Shown: positions 52,354-62,802, counted from the first letter of the stretch. The stretch is DNA of 64,000 bases from Mesonia sp. HuA40 (GCF_008017835.1 NZ_VRLT01000059.1:124001-188000); one strand, 5' to 3'. The notes: generated by a model not told the origin, from the letters alone. Program-made: numbers and translations.

Positions 52354-55039
52354 CTTATACCATATACTTTTCTCTTGTTTTTTTCTTTTCTTGTTTTTTA
52401 ATTCGACGCAAGCTCAAGAAATTGATAGCACCCGTACCTTGCGCATTCCAGCAGAGCGAGAGGCGGTATTCCCTTTAAGCGATAGTCTTTTAAAAACCAC
52501 GCCTGTAGTAAATTCTAATAATGCTATAAATCAAGAAGACAGTACTAAAACTAAATCTTTTTTAACCGATAATGTGATTAGTACGGCTAAAGATTATATG
52601 ATGCTGGATGCTAAAAATAAAAAAGCTTATCTTTATAACGAGGCCAAAATTGTGTATGGTGATGTCACGCTTGAAGCTGGAAAAATAATATTAAATAATG
52701 CTACCAATGAAGTTTATGCTTTTGGTATCAAAGATTCTCTAGGAAATTATACGCAACGACCCGTTTTTTCTCAGGGTCAAAATATTGTTGAACCCGATAG
52801 TATCCGATTCAATTTTGACACTCAAAAGGCTTTGGTTTACAATTCGCGCACGCAGCAAGGCGAATTTAATGTCAAAGGAGCTATAACCAAAAAAGAAAAC
52901 GATTCGGTTTACTTTATGCAAAATGTAAAGTTTACCACCGCAAAAGATATAGACAACCCCGAATATTATTTTAACGCAAGACAGGTTAAATTAGTTCCCG
53001 AAAAAAAGGTGATTACGGGTTTAGTAACCATGTACATCGCCGATGTGCCTACCCCGTTAATGTTGCCTTTTGGCTACTTTCCCTTAACCGATGAACGTTC
53101 TTCGGGTATTATCTTACCCTCTTTTGGAGATAACCAAAACAGAGGTTACTTTTTACAAAATGGTGGTTATTATTTTAATATTAATGAATATGTTGATTTA
53201 GCCGTTTTAGGTGATTATTACACCAACGGTAGTTTTGGCTTTAGAGCCGAATCAAATTATGCGCTGCGGTATAAATTTAGGGGTAATTTTAGCTTTAGAT
53301 ATGAAAAACTACTCAATAGCGAACCTGGTTTTCCCGATTATTCAGAAAGTTCTATTTATAACATTCGCTGGTCGCATTCACAAGACGCAAAAGCTAATCC
53401 GTCAAGCAGATTTCAAGCCTCTGTTAACCTTGGAAGCTCCCAATATTATCAAGAAAGTATCAATCAAACCAACACCGCGAATTTTCTGAATAACAACCTG
53501 AGTTCATCGGTATCTTACAGTAAAACCTTTAGTGGTTTCCCAGAGGTTAATTTAAACATTGCTGCCACCCACAATCAAAATACCAATACACAGGAAATCA
53601 ATATGACCTTACCCAGCTTAAACGCAAGTATGTCTAGAATTTATCCTTTTGCTCCTAAAAATGGAACCAAGAAAGGTATTTTTGAAAATATTAATTTCCA
53701 GTACAGTTTACGAGGTGAAAATAGAATAAAAACGACCGATTCTCTTTTCTTTAAGCCACAAATGTTTAGAGATATGCAAAGCGGTATAAAGCATAGTATA
53801 CCCATTGCCACAAATTTTAAACTGTTTAAGCATTTTAGTGTAAGTGCAGGAACAAATTTTGAAGAAAATTGGGTTTTTAAAACTATTGAGCAGCGCTATG
53901 ATCAAGATACGCAAGCTGTTGTGCGCGATACCCTTAACGGATTTGATTCTTTTAGAACCTATAATTTTAGTTCTAGTATTGGAACAACTGTATACGGCCA
54001 AAAAAACTTTGGAAAAGATAAAAAAATTCAGGCTATTAGGCATGTAATTAGACCATCTTTAAGTTATACACTCACCCCCTCTTTTGATCAATTTTACGAC
54101 ACTTATTTGGTGCCAGCAACTTCTACCCTAGAGGCTAGAAATGTAAGTTATTCTAGATTTGAAGGCTCTTTATTTGGAGCGCCCGGAAACCGATATGCTA
54201 GTAGTATTGGGTTTAATGTAACCAATGATTTTGAAGCAAAGATAACCTCACGAGATACCACCGCAACAGAACCAATTAAAAGAAAGTTGCTTTCAAATTT
54301 TAGTTTAGGAACTTCCTACAATATGGCAGCCGATTCTTTAAAGCTACAACCAGTTGTAGTTCGAGGTTCACTGCCTGTCGTACAAGATAAACTTACCATA
54401 AATTTTAACGGTGCTTTAGATCCATACGCTTTAAACAATAGTAATGAGAGAATCGACAAGTGGAATATCAATAATGGTGGTAGTCTATTTAGATTAACAA
54501 GGGCACAGGCGAGTTTTAGTTATAGTTTCTCAAATAAAGATTTTGAGCGGGACCAAGATGAACAAACAGATGATCTTGAAAATGAATCGTTTAGAAATGG
54601 TGGTAGACCAGATGATTTATTTGGAAGATCGGCAGATTTTGACGGAAAACTCTATGAAGATGAGGAAGAAGAAGTGGTAGAAAATGAAACTAAGCGTTAT
54701 AATTATAGTATTCCTTGGAATTTACGCATTGCTTATAGTATGACCTATGATAACCTAAGAAGAAATAACGAGATTTCGGGGCACTCTATTATGTTTAGTG
54801 GAGATGTAGAGTTGTCTCCTCGTTGGAAGGTTGGTGCCTCCTCGGGTTTCGATTTTGTTAATCCGGGTTTTACTTTTACTCAATTGCGTTTTCAACGTGA
54901 TTTAGAAAGTTGGCGACTATCTTTTAATTGGACGCCTTTTGGTGATCGCGAATCTTGGTACTTTTTTATAGGTATTAAAGCTAATGTGCTACAAGATTTA
55001 AAATACGATAAAAATAGAGAAAGAGATAGACGCTTATAA
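52343..55039 (+). CDS. LptD-like outer-membrane LPS assembly protein
   Basis: This 898-residue protein has a signal peptide ending in STQAQ. An OstA/LptA-like beta-jelly-roll follows (about residues 70-210: AKDYMMLDAKNKKAYLYNEA, YGDVTLEAGKIILNNATNEV). A long barrel starts at PTPLMLPFGYFPLTDERSSG, the conserved entry of the LptD domain, and ends in aromatic-rich strands (ESWYFFIGIKANVL). It should insert lipopolysaccharide into the outer leaflet. It is the divergent form found in Bacteroidota. The start is TTG; an in-frame TAA lies two codons upstream and no ATG is available. RidA follows 13 nt later. Confidence 0.88.
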   Translation: MQTNLYHILFSCFFLFLFFNSTQAQEIDSTRTLRIPAEREAVFPLSDSLLKTTPVVNSNNAINQEDSTKTKSFLTDNVISTAKDYMMLDAKNKKAYLYNEAKIVYGDVTLEAGKIILNNATNEVYAFGIKDSLGNYTQRPVFSQGQNIVEPDSIRFNFDTQKALVYNSRTQQGEFNVKGAITKKENDSVYFMQNVKFTTAKDIDNPEYYFNARQVKLVPEKKVITGLVTMYIADVPTPLMLPFGYFPLTDERSSGIILPSFGDNQNRGYFLQNGGYYFNINEYVDLAVLGDYYTNGSFGFRAESNYALRYKFRGNFSFRYEKLLNSEPGFPDYSESSIYNIRWSHSQDAKANPSSRFQASVNLGSSQYYQESINQTNTANFLNNNLSSSVSYSKTFSGFPEVNLNIAATHNQNTNTQEINMTLPSLNASMSRIYPFAPKNGTKKGIFENINFQYSLRGENRIKTTDSLFFKPQMFRDMQSGIKHSIPIATNFKLFKHFSVSAGTNFEENWVFKTIEQRYDQDTQAVVRDTLNGFDSFRTYNFSSSIGTTVYGQKNFGKDKKIQAIRHVIRPSLSYTLTPSFDQFYDTYLVPATSTLEARNVSYSRFEGSLFGAPGNRYASSIGFNVTNDFEAKITSRDTTATEPIKRKLLSNFSLGTSYNMAADSLKLQPVVVRGSLPVVQDKLTINFNGALDPYALNNSNERIDKWNINNGGSLFRLTRAQASFSYSFSNKDFERDQDEQTDDLENESFRNGGRPDDLFGRSADFDGKLYEDEEEEVVENETKRYNYSIPWNLRIAYSMTYDNLRRNNEISGHSIMFSGDVELSPRWKVGASSGFDFVNPGFTFTQLRFQRDLESWRLSFNWTPFGDRESWYFFIGIKANVLQDLKYDKNRERDRRL

Positions 55040-55052
55040 AATAAGAATCATT

Positions 55053-55433
55053 ATGAGAGAAATAATTAAAACCCCAGATGCCCCACAACCTATAGGACCT
55101 TACAATCAGGCTATTTTGGTAAAAGACACGCTTTATGTAAGCGGACAAATTGCTATAAATCCGGAAACGGGAGAACTAGAAACCCAAGATCTACGCAAGG
55201 AAACGCATCTTGTTATGAAAAACCTACAGGCCGTTCTAAAGGCCGCTGGAATGTCACTTCAAAATGTGGTGAAAACTTCCATTTTTATAAGTGATATGCA
55301 TAACTTTAGTATAATTAATGAGGTGTATGCCACTTATTATGATGAATCGACTGCACCTGCCCGTGAAACAGTTGAAGTTGCTAATTTACCCAAATTTGTA
55401 AATGTAGAAATTAGCGCTATAGCTATTAAATAA
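55053..55433 (+). CDS. RidA-family enamine/imine deaminase
   Basis: This 126-residue protein of the YjgF/YER057c/UK114 family has PIGPYNQAILVKDTLYVSGQ at the N-terminus and the conserved Arg in APARETVEV near residue 105, followed by VNVEISAIAIK. The Arg binds the carboxylate of 2-aminoacrylate and related enamines, and the enzyme prevents their damage to PLP enzymes. It is placed 13 nt after the LptD-like gene and 8 nt before the sodium symporter, probably in one transcript. Confidence 0.95.
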   Translation: MREIIKTPDAPQPIGPYNQAILVKDTLYVSGQIAINPETGELETQDLRKETHLVMKNLQAVLKAAGMSLQNVVKTSIFISDMHNFSIINEVYATYYDESTAPARETVEVANLPKFVNVEISAIAIK

Positions 55434-55441
55434 TCTCATTT

Positions 55442-57169
55442 ATGCAACTAGCAGGTCTAGATTGGTTATTGATTATCGGATTTTTTATAATAAGCCTTGG
55501 CGTTGGTGTTCTAGTTTATTTCAAAGGTCAAAAGAACGTAGATAGTTATTTCTTATCTGGTAAAAATATGCCATGGTGGCTTTTGGGAGTTTCTATGGTG
55601 GCCACCACTTTTGCCGCCGACACACCAGGTCTAGTTGCGGGAATAGTAAGGAATGATGGGGTGTTTGGTAATTGGGTTTGGTGGAGTTTTTTACTTACCG
55701 GAATGCTAACTGTTTTCTTTTATGCCAAATTATGGCGTAAGAGTGATATCACAACCGATTTAGAATTTTATGAATTACGCTACAGCGGAAAAAGTGCCGC
55801 ATTTCTACGTGGTTTTCGTGCCCTTTATTTAGGCGTATTTTTCAATATAGTTATTATGGCTGGCGTATGCTTAGCTGCCATTAAAATAGGCCACGTGATG
55901 TTTGGCTTCTCTGCTTTACAAACCCTTTTGGTGTCTTCTTTAATAACAGTTGTTTACTCACTTCTTGGCGGATTAAAGGGAGTATTAATCACAGATTTTA
56001 TTCAGTTTTTTATCGCAATGGTCGGTAGCATTTGGGCTAGCATTTACATTATTAATTTACCTGAAATAGGCGGTTTAGATGCCCTGATTAACAATCAGAT
56101 GGTACAACTAAAGATGCCTTTTTTTCCAGATTTTACCAAGCCAGAAGTTTATGTGCCGCTTTTACTTGTACCTTTAGCCGTTCAATGGTGGAGCGTTTGG
56201 TACCCTGGTGCAGAACCAGGCGGTGGCGGTTATATTGCCCAGCGTATGCTTGCCGCCAAAAATAAAAAACACGCAGTAGGAGCTACCTTATTTTTCACCA
56301 TAGCTCATTATGCATTAAGACCTTGGCCTTGGATTATCATTGGCTTAGCTTCTATTATAATTTATCCCAGTACTGCTAGTTTGCAAGAAGCTTTTCCTAG
56401 TCTTGATAAGCATTTTATTAAAGATGATTTGGCCTATCCAGCCATGTTGAGTTTTCTACCTTCTGGCCTCTTAGGAATTGTAGTTACTTCTCTAATCGCA
56501 GCATTTATGAGTACTATTTCTACCCATCTCAATTGGGGAAGCAGTTATGTGGTTAATGATTTTTATGCACGTTTTGTAAACCCTAAAGCCACTGAAAAAC
56601 AAAAAGTACGATTAGGAAGAATTTCGACTGTGATTATGATGCTTTTAGCCGCCTTATTGAGTTTGTTTTTAGAAGAAGCTAAAGAAGCATTTGATTTGCT
56701 TTTACAAATAGGTGCAGGCACCGGGCTGTTGTTTATTTTACGTTGGTTTTGGTACAGGATAAACCCGTATTCTGAAATCACAGCCATGCTTGTTTCATTC
56801 TTGATTGCGGTAGTATTTTTTATCAACGCAAAACTAGAAGCACCTTGGTTTGAATTGGCCAGCCATTATCAATTGGTTGTTGGGGTGGTTATTACAACCA
56901 CTTGTTGGGTATTGGTAAGTTTGTTTACCCGACCAACCGACACTAAAACCCTACAAAAATTTGAAGAAAAAGTATTTGATGCCGGTAAAAAATTTGACTT
57001 CCTAAAACATAAAATACTGGCTTTTTTTAGTGGTGTTGTTGGTGTGTATGCCATTTTATTTGGTACAGGTTACTTGATTTATCAAAAACCAATACATAGT
57101 ATTATCTGTTTTTTAATCGCTTTGGTGTGCGGATTGATAATTTTAAAATTTTGGAAGAAGCTAACTTAG
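55442..57169 (+). CDS. Sodium:solute symporter
   Basis: This 575-residue membrane protein of the SSS (SLC5) family begins with LDWLLIIGFFIISLGVGVLV and DSYFLSGKNMPWWLLGVSMV, the conserved first two helices. It has TTFAADTPGLVAGI in the sodium-site region and about thirteen or fourteen helices. The substrate cannot be predicted. Candidates in this family include sugars, proline, acetate and sialic acid, and the neighbours give no clue apart from co-transcription with RidA. It converges on the TamB-like gene with 26 nt between stops. Confidence 0.92.
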   Translation: MQLAGLDWLLIIGFFIISLGVGVLVYFKGQKNVDSYFLSGKNMPWWLLGVSMVATTFAADTPGLVAGIVRNDGVFGNWVWWSFLLTGMLTVFFYAKLWRKSDITTDLEFYELRYSGKSAAFLRGFRALYLGVFFNIVIMAGVCLAAIKIGHVMFGFSALQTLLVSSLITVVYSLLGGLKGVLITDFIQFFIAMVGSIWASIYIINLPEIGGLDALINNQMVQLKMPFFPDFTKPEVYVPLLLVPLAVQWWSVWYPGAEPGGGGYIAQRMLAAKNKKHAVGATLFFTIAHYALRPWPWIIIGLASIIIYPSTASLQEAFPSLDKHFIKDDLAYPAMLSFLPSGLLGIVVTSLIAAFMSTISTHLNWGSSYVVNDFYARFVNPKATEKQKVRLGRISTVIMMLLAALLSLFLEEAKEAFDLLLQIGAGTGLLFILRWFWYRINPYSEITAMLVSFLIAVVFFINAKLEAPWFELASHYQLVVGVVITTTCWVLVSLFTRPTDTKTLQKFEEKVFDAGKKFDFLKHKILAFFSGVVGVYAILFGTGYLIYQKPIHSIICFLIALVCGLIILKFWKKLT

Positions 57170-57195
57170 ATAAAAACGAATTTTTTAAATATAAT

Positions 57196-60100
57196 CTATC
57201 GGCCTGGAAATTCAATATAGCTTGGTAGCTCGATCTTGTTTTCTTTTTCATTTTTTCGCTTTCTAAGCTTTTTGGTTTCGGTTTTCTCTAATTCTTTGTT
57301 TAGAATCTTTCTTATAAGCTCTTTAAAGGTATCAAAATCTACCGAATAAGATAAACCTACCCCTTGTGTGTAGCCTAATTCTTCCCCAATATATTGAATA
57401 TCGTTTTCCCGATTGAATAATTTAGCGCGCAAACTTCCGTCTTCATTTAGTAAGAAATCAATTTCAACATCTCCTACCACTACAGATTCTGTTACTCCGC
57501 CTATAGGCACTCCTACTCTACCGTTAATTAAAACCCGTTCGCTAATTTGGGTAGACAGTGTAACCCCAAACCGATCGGCTGTTTCTTGATCTGGAGTTCT
57601 TCCTCCTTGAACATAATCTATTCCTACTTTAAATTTTCCATCTTCATCGGTAAAAATATCATCAAATAATCCTGAGGCCCTTTCAATTAGTAAATTACCT
57701 GGTGCGTTTTGACCTGATCCGCCTTGAGCGAAAAAACTACCTTGCGAAATTAAACTTAAGGCTTGTATCTCTGTATTTTGCCTATCGCTGATGCGGTATT
57801 CTAATTCAGATTTCACCACACTACTCAAGTTAGGATAATCAATTTCAAAACTTAAATCGGTCGAGGTAAGTTCACCGTTTAAATTGATGTATACTTCTAC
57901 TGGTATGCTTCTGTTTATGGTAGGATTTTCTAATAAAATAGCAGGATTTGCACTGGTTTTGTATAGTGCCTTTACATTCAAATTTGCTCGAGTGGGGCTA
58001 CCGTCCCAAGTGATATTACCACCCGGCACTACTTCAAATTCTTTTTGAATAAGGCCAGCATATTTAAAATTATAAATCCCTTCGTAGGCAACAAAATCTC
58101 CCCACATATTGAATTTACCATTGGTATTTATTTCAATCAACAAAGTTCCTGCCCCACGCCCTTTTAAAGTACTGCCACTCTCTTGATCAACAACTACTTC
58201 AACTTCGGCATCTTTGGTAACGTCTAGTTCAAATGCCATTTCAAGGCCTTTTACGGGTTTAATAATAACGGGAGTGCCTTCTTCTTTAGCCTTTTTTTGT
58301 TCTGGAGTTAAAAAATAAATAAAAGAATGATCACCAATACTTTCAGAATCGCTAAGCGGTATTTTAAAAATAGTGCCTTTCTCTGTTTTTGCATTTACTG
58401 CGATATACAATTCTTCAACAGGTCCGGTGATACTAGCATTACCACTAATAAAACCTGTACCAAAATATAAAGATTCTTCGGTTTGTTTGGTATCTAAAAC
58501 CAGCAAACGGTTGGGTGCGTTTAGTTGTAAATTTAACGCCCAATCTTGAAAGTTTTTATGACTAATACTTCCATTTAAAACACCTTGAGTATCGTATTTG
58601 GTATCGGTAAGCCTAATGTCATTAAATATAAATTGCTGTTTACGAAGATTAACTTCTGCCTGCGGCTGAAAATCGAGATCAACATTAAGATAAGGTATTT
58701 TAAGTCCGGCTTGCGATAAGGTAAGGCTACCATTAATATCTGGATTGGCGTAATCGCCAAAAATATGCGCATCTCCTGTTGCGGTGCCGCGAAAATCGGT
58801 AAGCACCTCTCCGCCTATAGGACTAAAAGCTTCTAGATCAAAATCGTTTACATCAACAAGAAGATCAATATACGCATTTTGCTGACTAACATTGATACCT
58901 CCATTAGCCTTTAAATACATTTTTTCTTTGGTTTTCAATTCTGCTAAAATACTGTAGTCAGTAAGCGATTCATTACCTGAGATGTCTAGAATTAGATTTC
59001 CATAATTTACATCGTTTAAGGCTACATTCTCTATTTTAATTTTACTCTTAGGATAGTACACTCCCTTTTTTTGGAGAAAATTCAAGTTTCCGTTTACGGT
59101 TCCTCTCATTTGAAGACTATCTATATCTGGAGTAATTTTTTGTAAATCGACATCTTTAAATTTCAATTCAAAATTTTTGTAAGTGCTATCGGTAAGCTCA
59201 CCGCTTATGCGAATCTCTTCATTTAAATGGGTAATGCTTAAGGTGTCTAAACTGAAGCCTTTAAAGTCATGGTCAAATATTAATTTTTTATCTTTTAAGT
59301 TTTCTTTATTTAACAGCCATTTTGCCTTTTTAAACTGGAAATCAGATTTTCTAAAGCCTACAACCGATTGATTTTCTTGATTAATAGTGTGGTATAAACT
59401 AAAATCAAATTTATCATCATTTCTATTTCCACCGGTGAAAGCGGTCTTGAAAAACAAAGTGTCTTTTAAGGTAACATTGATTAAATTAAAATCTCTGGCG
59501 GTGTATAAACCTGTTTGAATACTATCTACTCTTAAATAAGTATTAAACAGTGGGTTGTCGTTATCTACCTGCAAATCTATTTGGTAAAAGTTATTTTTTT
59601 CGATATTGATTTGAGGCGATTTAAAACTTAGCTTGAAGGCCGACTCTTCTGAAGTTAAATTTCCTCTTATAAAAGTGTTTGCAGAAATTTGTGTTCCTGG
59701 CACCACCACTTCTACTATTTTATTAAAAATGTCAAACTCAAACGATACCTCTTGATTGGGGGTAACTTTTTCGGGTTCATAATTGGTATAAATACTACCA
59801 ATGGCATTTTTAAAAAGTTTAGGTATTTCTTCAATCAAAAAGTTACCACGCACTTCGCCGTTGACTACATCTGGTGAAGTAATTTTGATAATTCGCTCTT
59901 TTTCATTGGTTTTTGCTTGTAATTGAAGCTGGTTAAAAGCATAGTTATCCTGATTATTTTGGTAACGCACATCAGACAATAGAACTACTCCTTCGGCATC
60001 ATTTATATTTTTCCCTTTGAGATCTAGGTTTAAATTGCCACTAAAAATAGCAGTCGTGTCTTTTACAAAATTAAGCGCACTTAAATCCGCGTAAGCGATT

Positions 60101-61602
60101 TGTGCATCAAAATCAATAATATTTGTGGTAGAGGAAGCGTCAATAAGTCCTTCAAAATTCAATTTTAAATTAGGATCATTACTAATTAATTTTCCATTAA
60201 AATAAGGGTTTTTTAAAGTCCCTGATAATTGAATGTTTTTATACCGATACCCGTTAAAGTAGAAAGAAGAAATTTTGCCCTTTACCTTAGAATTCAATTG
60301 ATTGGCTGAAAATCCGCTACCATCTACATCTACTTCAATACTCACCTTGCCCAATTGTTTATTGTTAAGTAAAGCGCCTAAGTTAAAATCGGTAAAAACA
60401 AGATTTCCTTGGTAGGAGGCGTTGTTTATATTTTCGAGTTCTTTAATACGTAAGGCAAACTGCCCGCCTCCCAACTGGCTATTTAGCGTAGCATTGGTAA
60501 CCACTTGCTGCGGACCCGCTTCTAAATACCCTTCAAGCTTAACTTGCCCCAATTGCTGTAGACGTTCAGGTATTCTATTTTTTAAAAGATTAGGCAACAA
60601 GTTTACCACATCATAATAATTGGTATTTAGATAATCATAATTACCCATAACACGAATGCTATTGGCATTGCCTGTTAATATATTTTTTAAGGTTAAATCG
60701 CCCGATAAATTAGTGCGATTCATTCCGCTCATTTTCCAATTATTAAGGTGTAAATTATTTAAAACCCCAGACACATTTCCAGAGAATTTTAATTCGTCAC
60801 CTTTGCTAAATTCGTTGTATAACTTATTTAAATCTTGGGTATGTATTAAAGAATTTTCAAACTGCGCATCTATATTAACCTTATTTTCAAAATCAGATAA
60901 ATCTTCAACTTGCTCATAATTCAAATAAACCCTAGACGCCTCTATTGAAGATTTATCTGTATTGAACACCAAATTATCTAAACGCATTTGCTGTTGGGTA
61001 TAGGCAAAATTAGTTTGTAAAAAATCTACTTGTATACCCTTTGCTTCAATTCCGCGCAAGCTGGCGATTTGCACAAACACATCACTATTATCTATAAGCA
61101 AATTATTGGCTTGAACATTGAGCTCTTCAAAAGCCAAAATAGGCTCCTCTTGAAGATTAAAATCGGTGTAAGAAAAATAACTATCGGTGAGATTTATCTC
61201 ATCGATGGTTAATGAAAAATCTTCGCTGGACTTTTTCCCACTATCAAACTTTTGAATAAAAACACTAAAATTATCTTCTTCTTCATTTTCATACCGCTTG
61301 AGGTATAATTTTAATTGGCGAGCGTGGGTATTTTCAAAATCTAAATCATTACCGCTGACTAGTCCCTGAATATTGAGCAATGAGGTGCTTAATTCTTTGG
61401 CTACTACCAATGTATCCTGGTGATGATCTTCTATAAAAACTTGGTTCAACACCACTCTACCATCATACGAAAGTCGTAATTTAGCCACTTTAATTTTAGC
61501 ATTGTATTTCTCCTGAAGAAAATCGGTTAAATACTGCGCCGTTTTAGTTTGTACGCTGGCTATTGAAAAAAACATAACCAACAACAAAAAAAACAGGAGC
61601 AA
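57196..61602 (-). CDS. TamB-like translocation/assembly protein
   Basis: This giant (1468 residues from the TTG at 61602) has one hydrophobic anchor, then long beta-rich AsmA/TamB-type repeats, and ends with the TamB C-terminal domain. That domain includes SLISQGSFFAQGGSG, NLLIERASGLFDDIFTDEDG and FGVTLSTQISERVLINGRVG. Such proteins bridge the two membranes as lipid-conducting grooves and help outer-membrane assembly. The stretch upstream of the TTG stays open and encodes a basic, hydrophobic region (LIKRKIKILAKILLG) that resembles a normal N-terminus but has no ATG, GTG or TTG. The true start is thus unsettled. It lies divergent from tsaD with its own -7 box. Confidence 0.88.
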   Translation of the reverse strand: MLLFFLLLVMFFSIASVQTKTAQYLTDFLQEKYNAKIKVAKLRLSYDGRVVLNQVFIEDHHQDTLVVAKELSTSLLNIQGLVSGNDLDFENTHARQLKLYLKRYENEEEDNFSVFIQKFDSGKKSSEDFSLTIDEINLTDSYFSYTDFNLQEEPILAFEELNVQANNLLIDNSDVFVQIASLRGIEAKGIQVDFLQTNFAYTQQQMRLDNLVFNTDKSSIEASRVYLNYEQVEDLSDFENKVNIDAQFENSLIHTQDLNKLYNEFSKGDELKFSGNVSGVLNNLHLNNWKMSGMNRTNLSGDLTLKNILTGNANSIRVMGNYDYLNTNYYDVVNLLPNLLKNRIPERLQQLGQVKLEGYLEAGPQQVVTNATLNSQLGGGQFALRIKELENINNASYQGNLVFTDFNLGALLNNKQLGKVSIEVDVDGSGFSANQLNSKVKGKISSFYFNGYRYKNIQLSGTLKNPYFNGKLISNDPNLKLNFEGLIDASSTTNIIDFDAQIAYADLSALNFVKDTTAIFSGNLNLDLKGKNINDAEGVVLLSDVRYQNNQDNYAFNQLQLQAKTNEKERIIKITSPDVVNGEVRGNFLIEEIPKLFKNAIGSIYTNYEPEKVTPNQEVSFEFDIFNKIVEVVVPGTQISANTFIRGNLTSEESAFKLSFKSPQINIEKNNFYQIDLQVDNDNPLFNTYLRVDSIQTGLYTARDFNLINVTLKDTLFFKTAFTGGNRNDDKFDFSLYHTINQENQSVVGFRKSDFQFKKAKWLLNKENLKDKKLIFDHDFKGFSLDTLSITHLNEEIRISGELTDSTYKNFELKFKDVDLQKITPDIDSLQMRGTVNGNLNFLQKKGVYYPKSKIKIENVALNDVNYGNLILDISGNESLTDYSILAELKTKEKMYLKANGGINVSQQNAYIDLLVDVNDFDLEAFSPIGGEVLTDFRGTATGDAHIFGDYANPDINGSLTLSQAGLKIPYLNVDLDFQPQAEVNLRKQQFIFNDIRLTDTKYDTQGVLNGSISHKNFQDWALNLQLNAPNRLLVLDTKQTEESLYFGTGFISGNASITGPVEELYIAVNAKTEKGTIFKIPLSDSESIGDHSFIYFLTPEQKKAKEEGTPVIIKPVKGLEMAFELDVTKDAEVEVVVDQESGSTLKGRGAGTLLIEINTNGKFNMWGDFVAYEGIYNFKYAGLIQKEFEVVPGGNITWDGSPTRANLNVKALYKTSANPAILLENPTINRSIPVEVYINLNGELTSTDLSFEIDYPNLSSVVKSELEYRISDRQNTEIQALSLISQGSFFAQGGSGQNAPGNLLIERASGLFDDIFTDEDGKFKVGIDYVQGGRTPDQETADRFGVTLSTQISERVLINGRVGVPIGGVTESVVVGDVEIDFLLNEDGSLRAKLFNRENDIQYIGEELGYTQGVGLSYSVDFDTFKELIRKILNKELEKTETKKLRKRKNEKENKIELPSYIEFPGR

Positions 61603-61723
61603 GCCGAGTAATATCTTGGCTAATATTTTAATTTTTCGTTTTATAAGGCGGTAGTTTTTAGAATATTTTAAAAGATTTCTCTAGCTTTGTTTACGGCTCC
61701 TATTTGTAACCCTAAAACCATTA

Positions 61724-61731
61724 CAAAAATA
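61724..61731 (-). promoter_or_regulatory. -7 promoter box (TATTTTTG) for the TamB-like gene
   Basis: A perfect TAnnTTTG on the reverse strand has a TTG 22 nt upstream of it. It would give the TamB transcript a leader of over 100 nt if the TTG at 61602 is the start. Confidence 0.45.
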
Positions 61732-61778
61732 GGATACCTAATTTAAATTGTACCAATTTTTATGCCTAATATATAATA

Positions 61779-62801
61779 ATGTCTTTAGAAAACACCTACA
61801 TTTTAGCAATTGAATCTTCTTGTGATGATACGGCGGCGGCTGTGTTAGAAAATTCTGGTATTTTAAGCAATGTAGTGGCTACTCAAAAAATTCACGAAGA
61901 ATATGGAGGCGTGGTCCCCGAATTAGCCTCTAGAGCGCATCAGCAAAATATTGTACCCGTGGTAGACCAGGCTTTAAAGAAGGCTAAAATAGACCAATCA
62001 CAATTAAGTGCGATAGCTTTTACTCGCGGTCCTGGGTTAATGGGTAGTTTATTGGTGGGTACTTCTTTTGCAAAATCTTTGGCTTTGGCATTAGATATTC
62101 CTCTCATTGAGGTTAACCATATGCAAGCGCACTTATTGGCTCATTTTATAGATGATGCAAGTCACCGCAAACCAAATTTTCCCTTTTTAGGAATCACTTT
62201 AAGTGGAGGGCATACTCAAATTGTAAAAGTTGATGATTATTTCTCTATGGAGGTAATTGGAGAAACCTTAGATGATGCCGTTGGTGAGGCATATGATAAG
62301 TGCGGTAAAATGTTTGGACTAGATTATCCTGCTGGGCCTATAGTTGATAAACTTGCTCAAAAAGGAAACCCGAAAGCTTTTGAATTTCCTGTACCTAATG
62401 TAAAAGAATTAAACTTTAGCTTTAGCGGATTAAAAACTGCGGTAATGTACTTTTTAGAAAAAAAGCAAAAAGAAAATCAAGATTTTATAAAAGAAAATTT
62501 GAATGATTTATGCGCTTCTTTTCAGTTTACTGTAGTTAAGATAATTCAGAAAAAACTTGAAAAAGCAGTAAAGCAAACGCAAATAAGAGAGGTAGCTATA
62601 GGAGGCGGTGTCTCGGCTAACTCGGCAATTCGTACTATGCTTCAAAAACAGGAGCAAAATAAAAAGTGGATTTGCCATATACCTAAATTTGAATACACCA
62701 CAGACAATGCCGCAATGATTGGCATTGTGGGTTATTATAAATTTCTAAATGGCCAATTTACCGACGTAAAAACAAGTGCTAAAGCACGTTACCACATATA
62801 A
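61779..62801 (+). CDS. tsaD: tRNA threonylcarbamoyladenosine synthesis protein TsaD
   Basis: The 340-residue protein transfers the threonylcarbamoyl group to A37 of ANN-decoding tRNAs. It starts YILAIESSCDDTAAAVLE, has the iron-binding His pair in VNHMQAHLLAHF (near residues 113-117), SGGHTQIVKV, and a C-terminal metal-ligand Asp in YTTDNAAMIG. It needs TsaB, TsaC and TsaE, none of which is seen here. It is preceded by a possible TAGCTTTG box at 61682-61689 and followed after 1 nt by rsmE. Confidence 0.96.
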   Translation: MSLENTYILAIESSCDDTAAAVLENSGILSNVVATQKIHEEYGGVVPELASRAHQQNIVPVVDQALKKAKIDQSQLSAIAFTRGPGLMGSLLVGTSFAKSLALALDIPLIEVNHMQAHLLAHFIDDASHRKPNFPFLGITLSGGHTQIVKVDDYFSMEVIGETLDDAVGEAYDKCGKMFGLDYPAGPIVDKLAQKGNPKAFEFPVPNVKELNFSFSGLKTAVMYFLEKKQKENQDFIKENLNDLCASFQFTVVKIIQKKLEKAVKQTQIREVAIGGGVSANSAIRTMLQKQEQNKKWICHIPKFEYTTDNAAMIGIVGYYKFLNGQFTDVKTSAKARYHI

Positions 62802-62802
62802 C

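Noticed and set aside
53211-54047. Several 60-110-codon frames within the LptD-like gene on both strands
   Set aside because: They overlap a well-supported long gene and have no motif of their own.
62776-62802. GTG start for rsmE inside tsaD
   Set aside because: The family starts at the ATG at 62803 directly after the tsaD stop.
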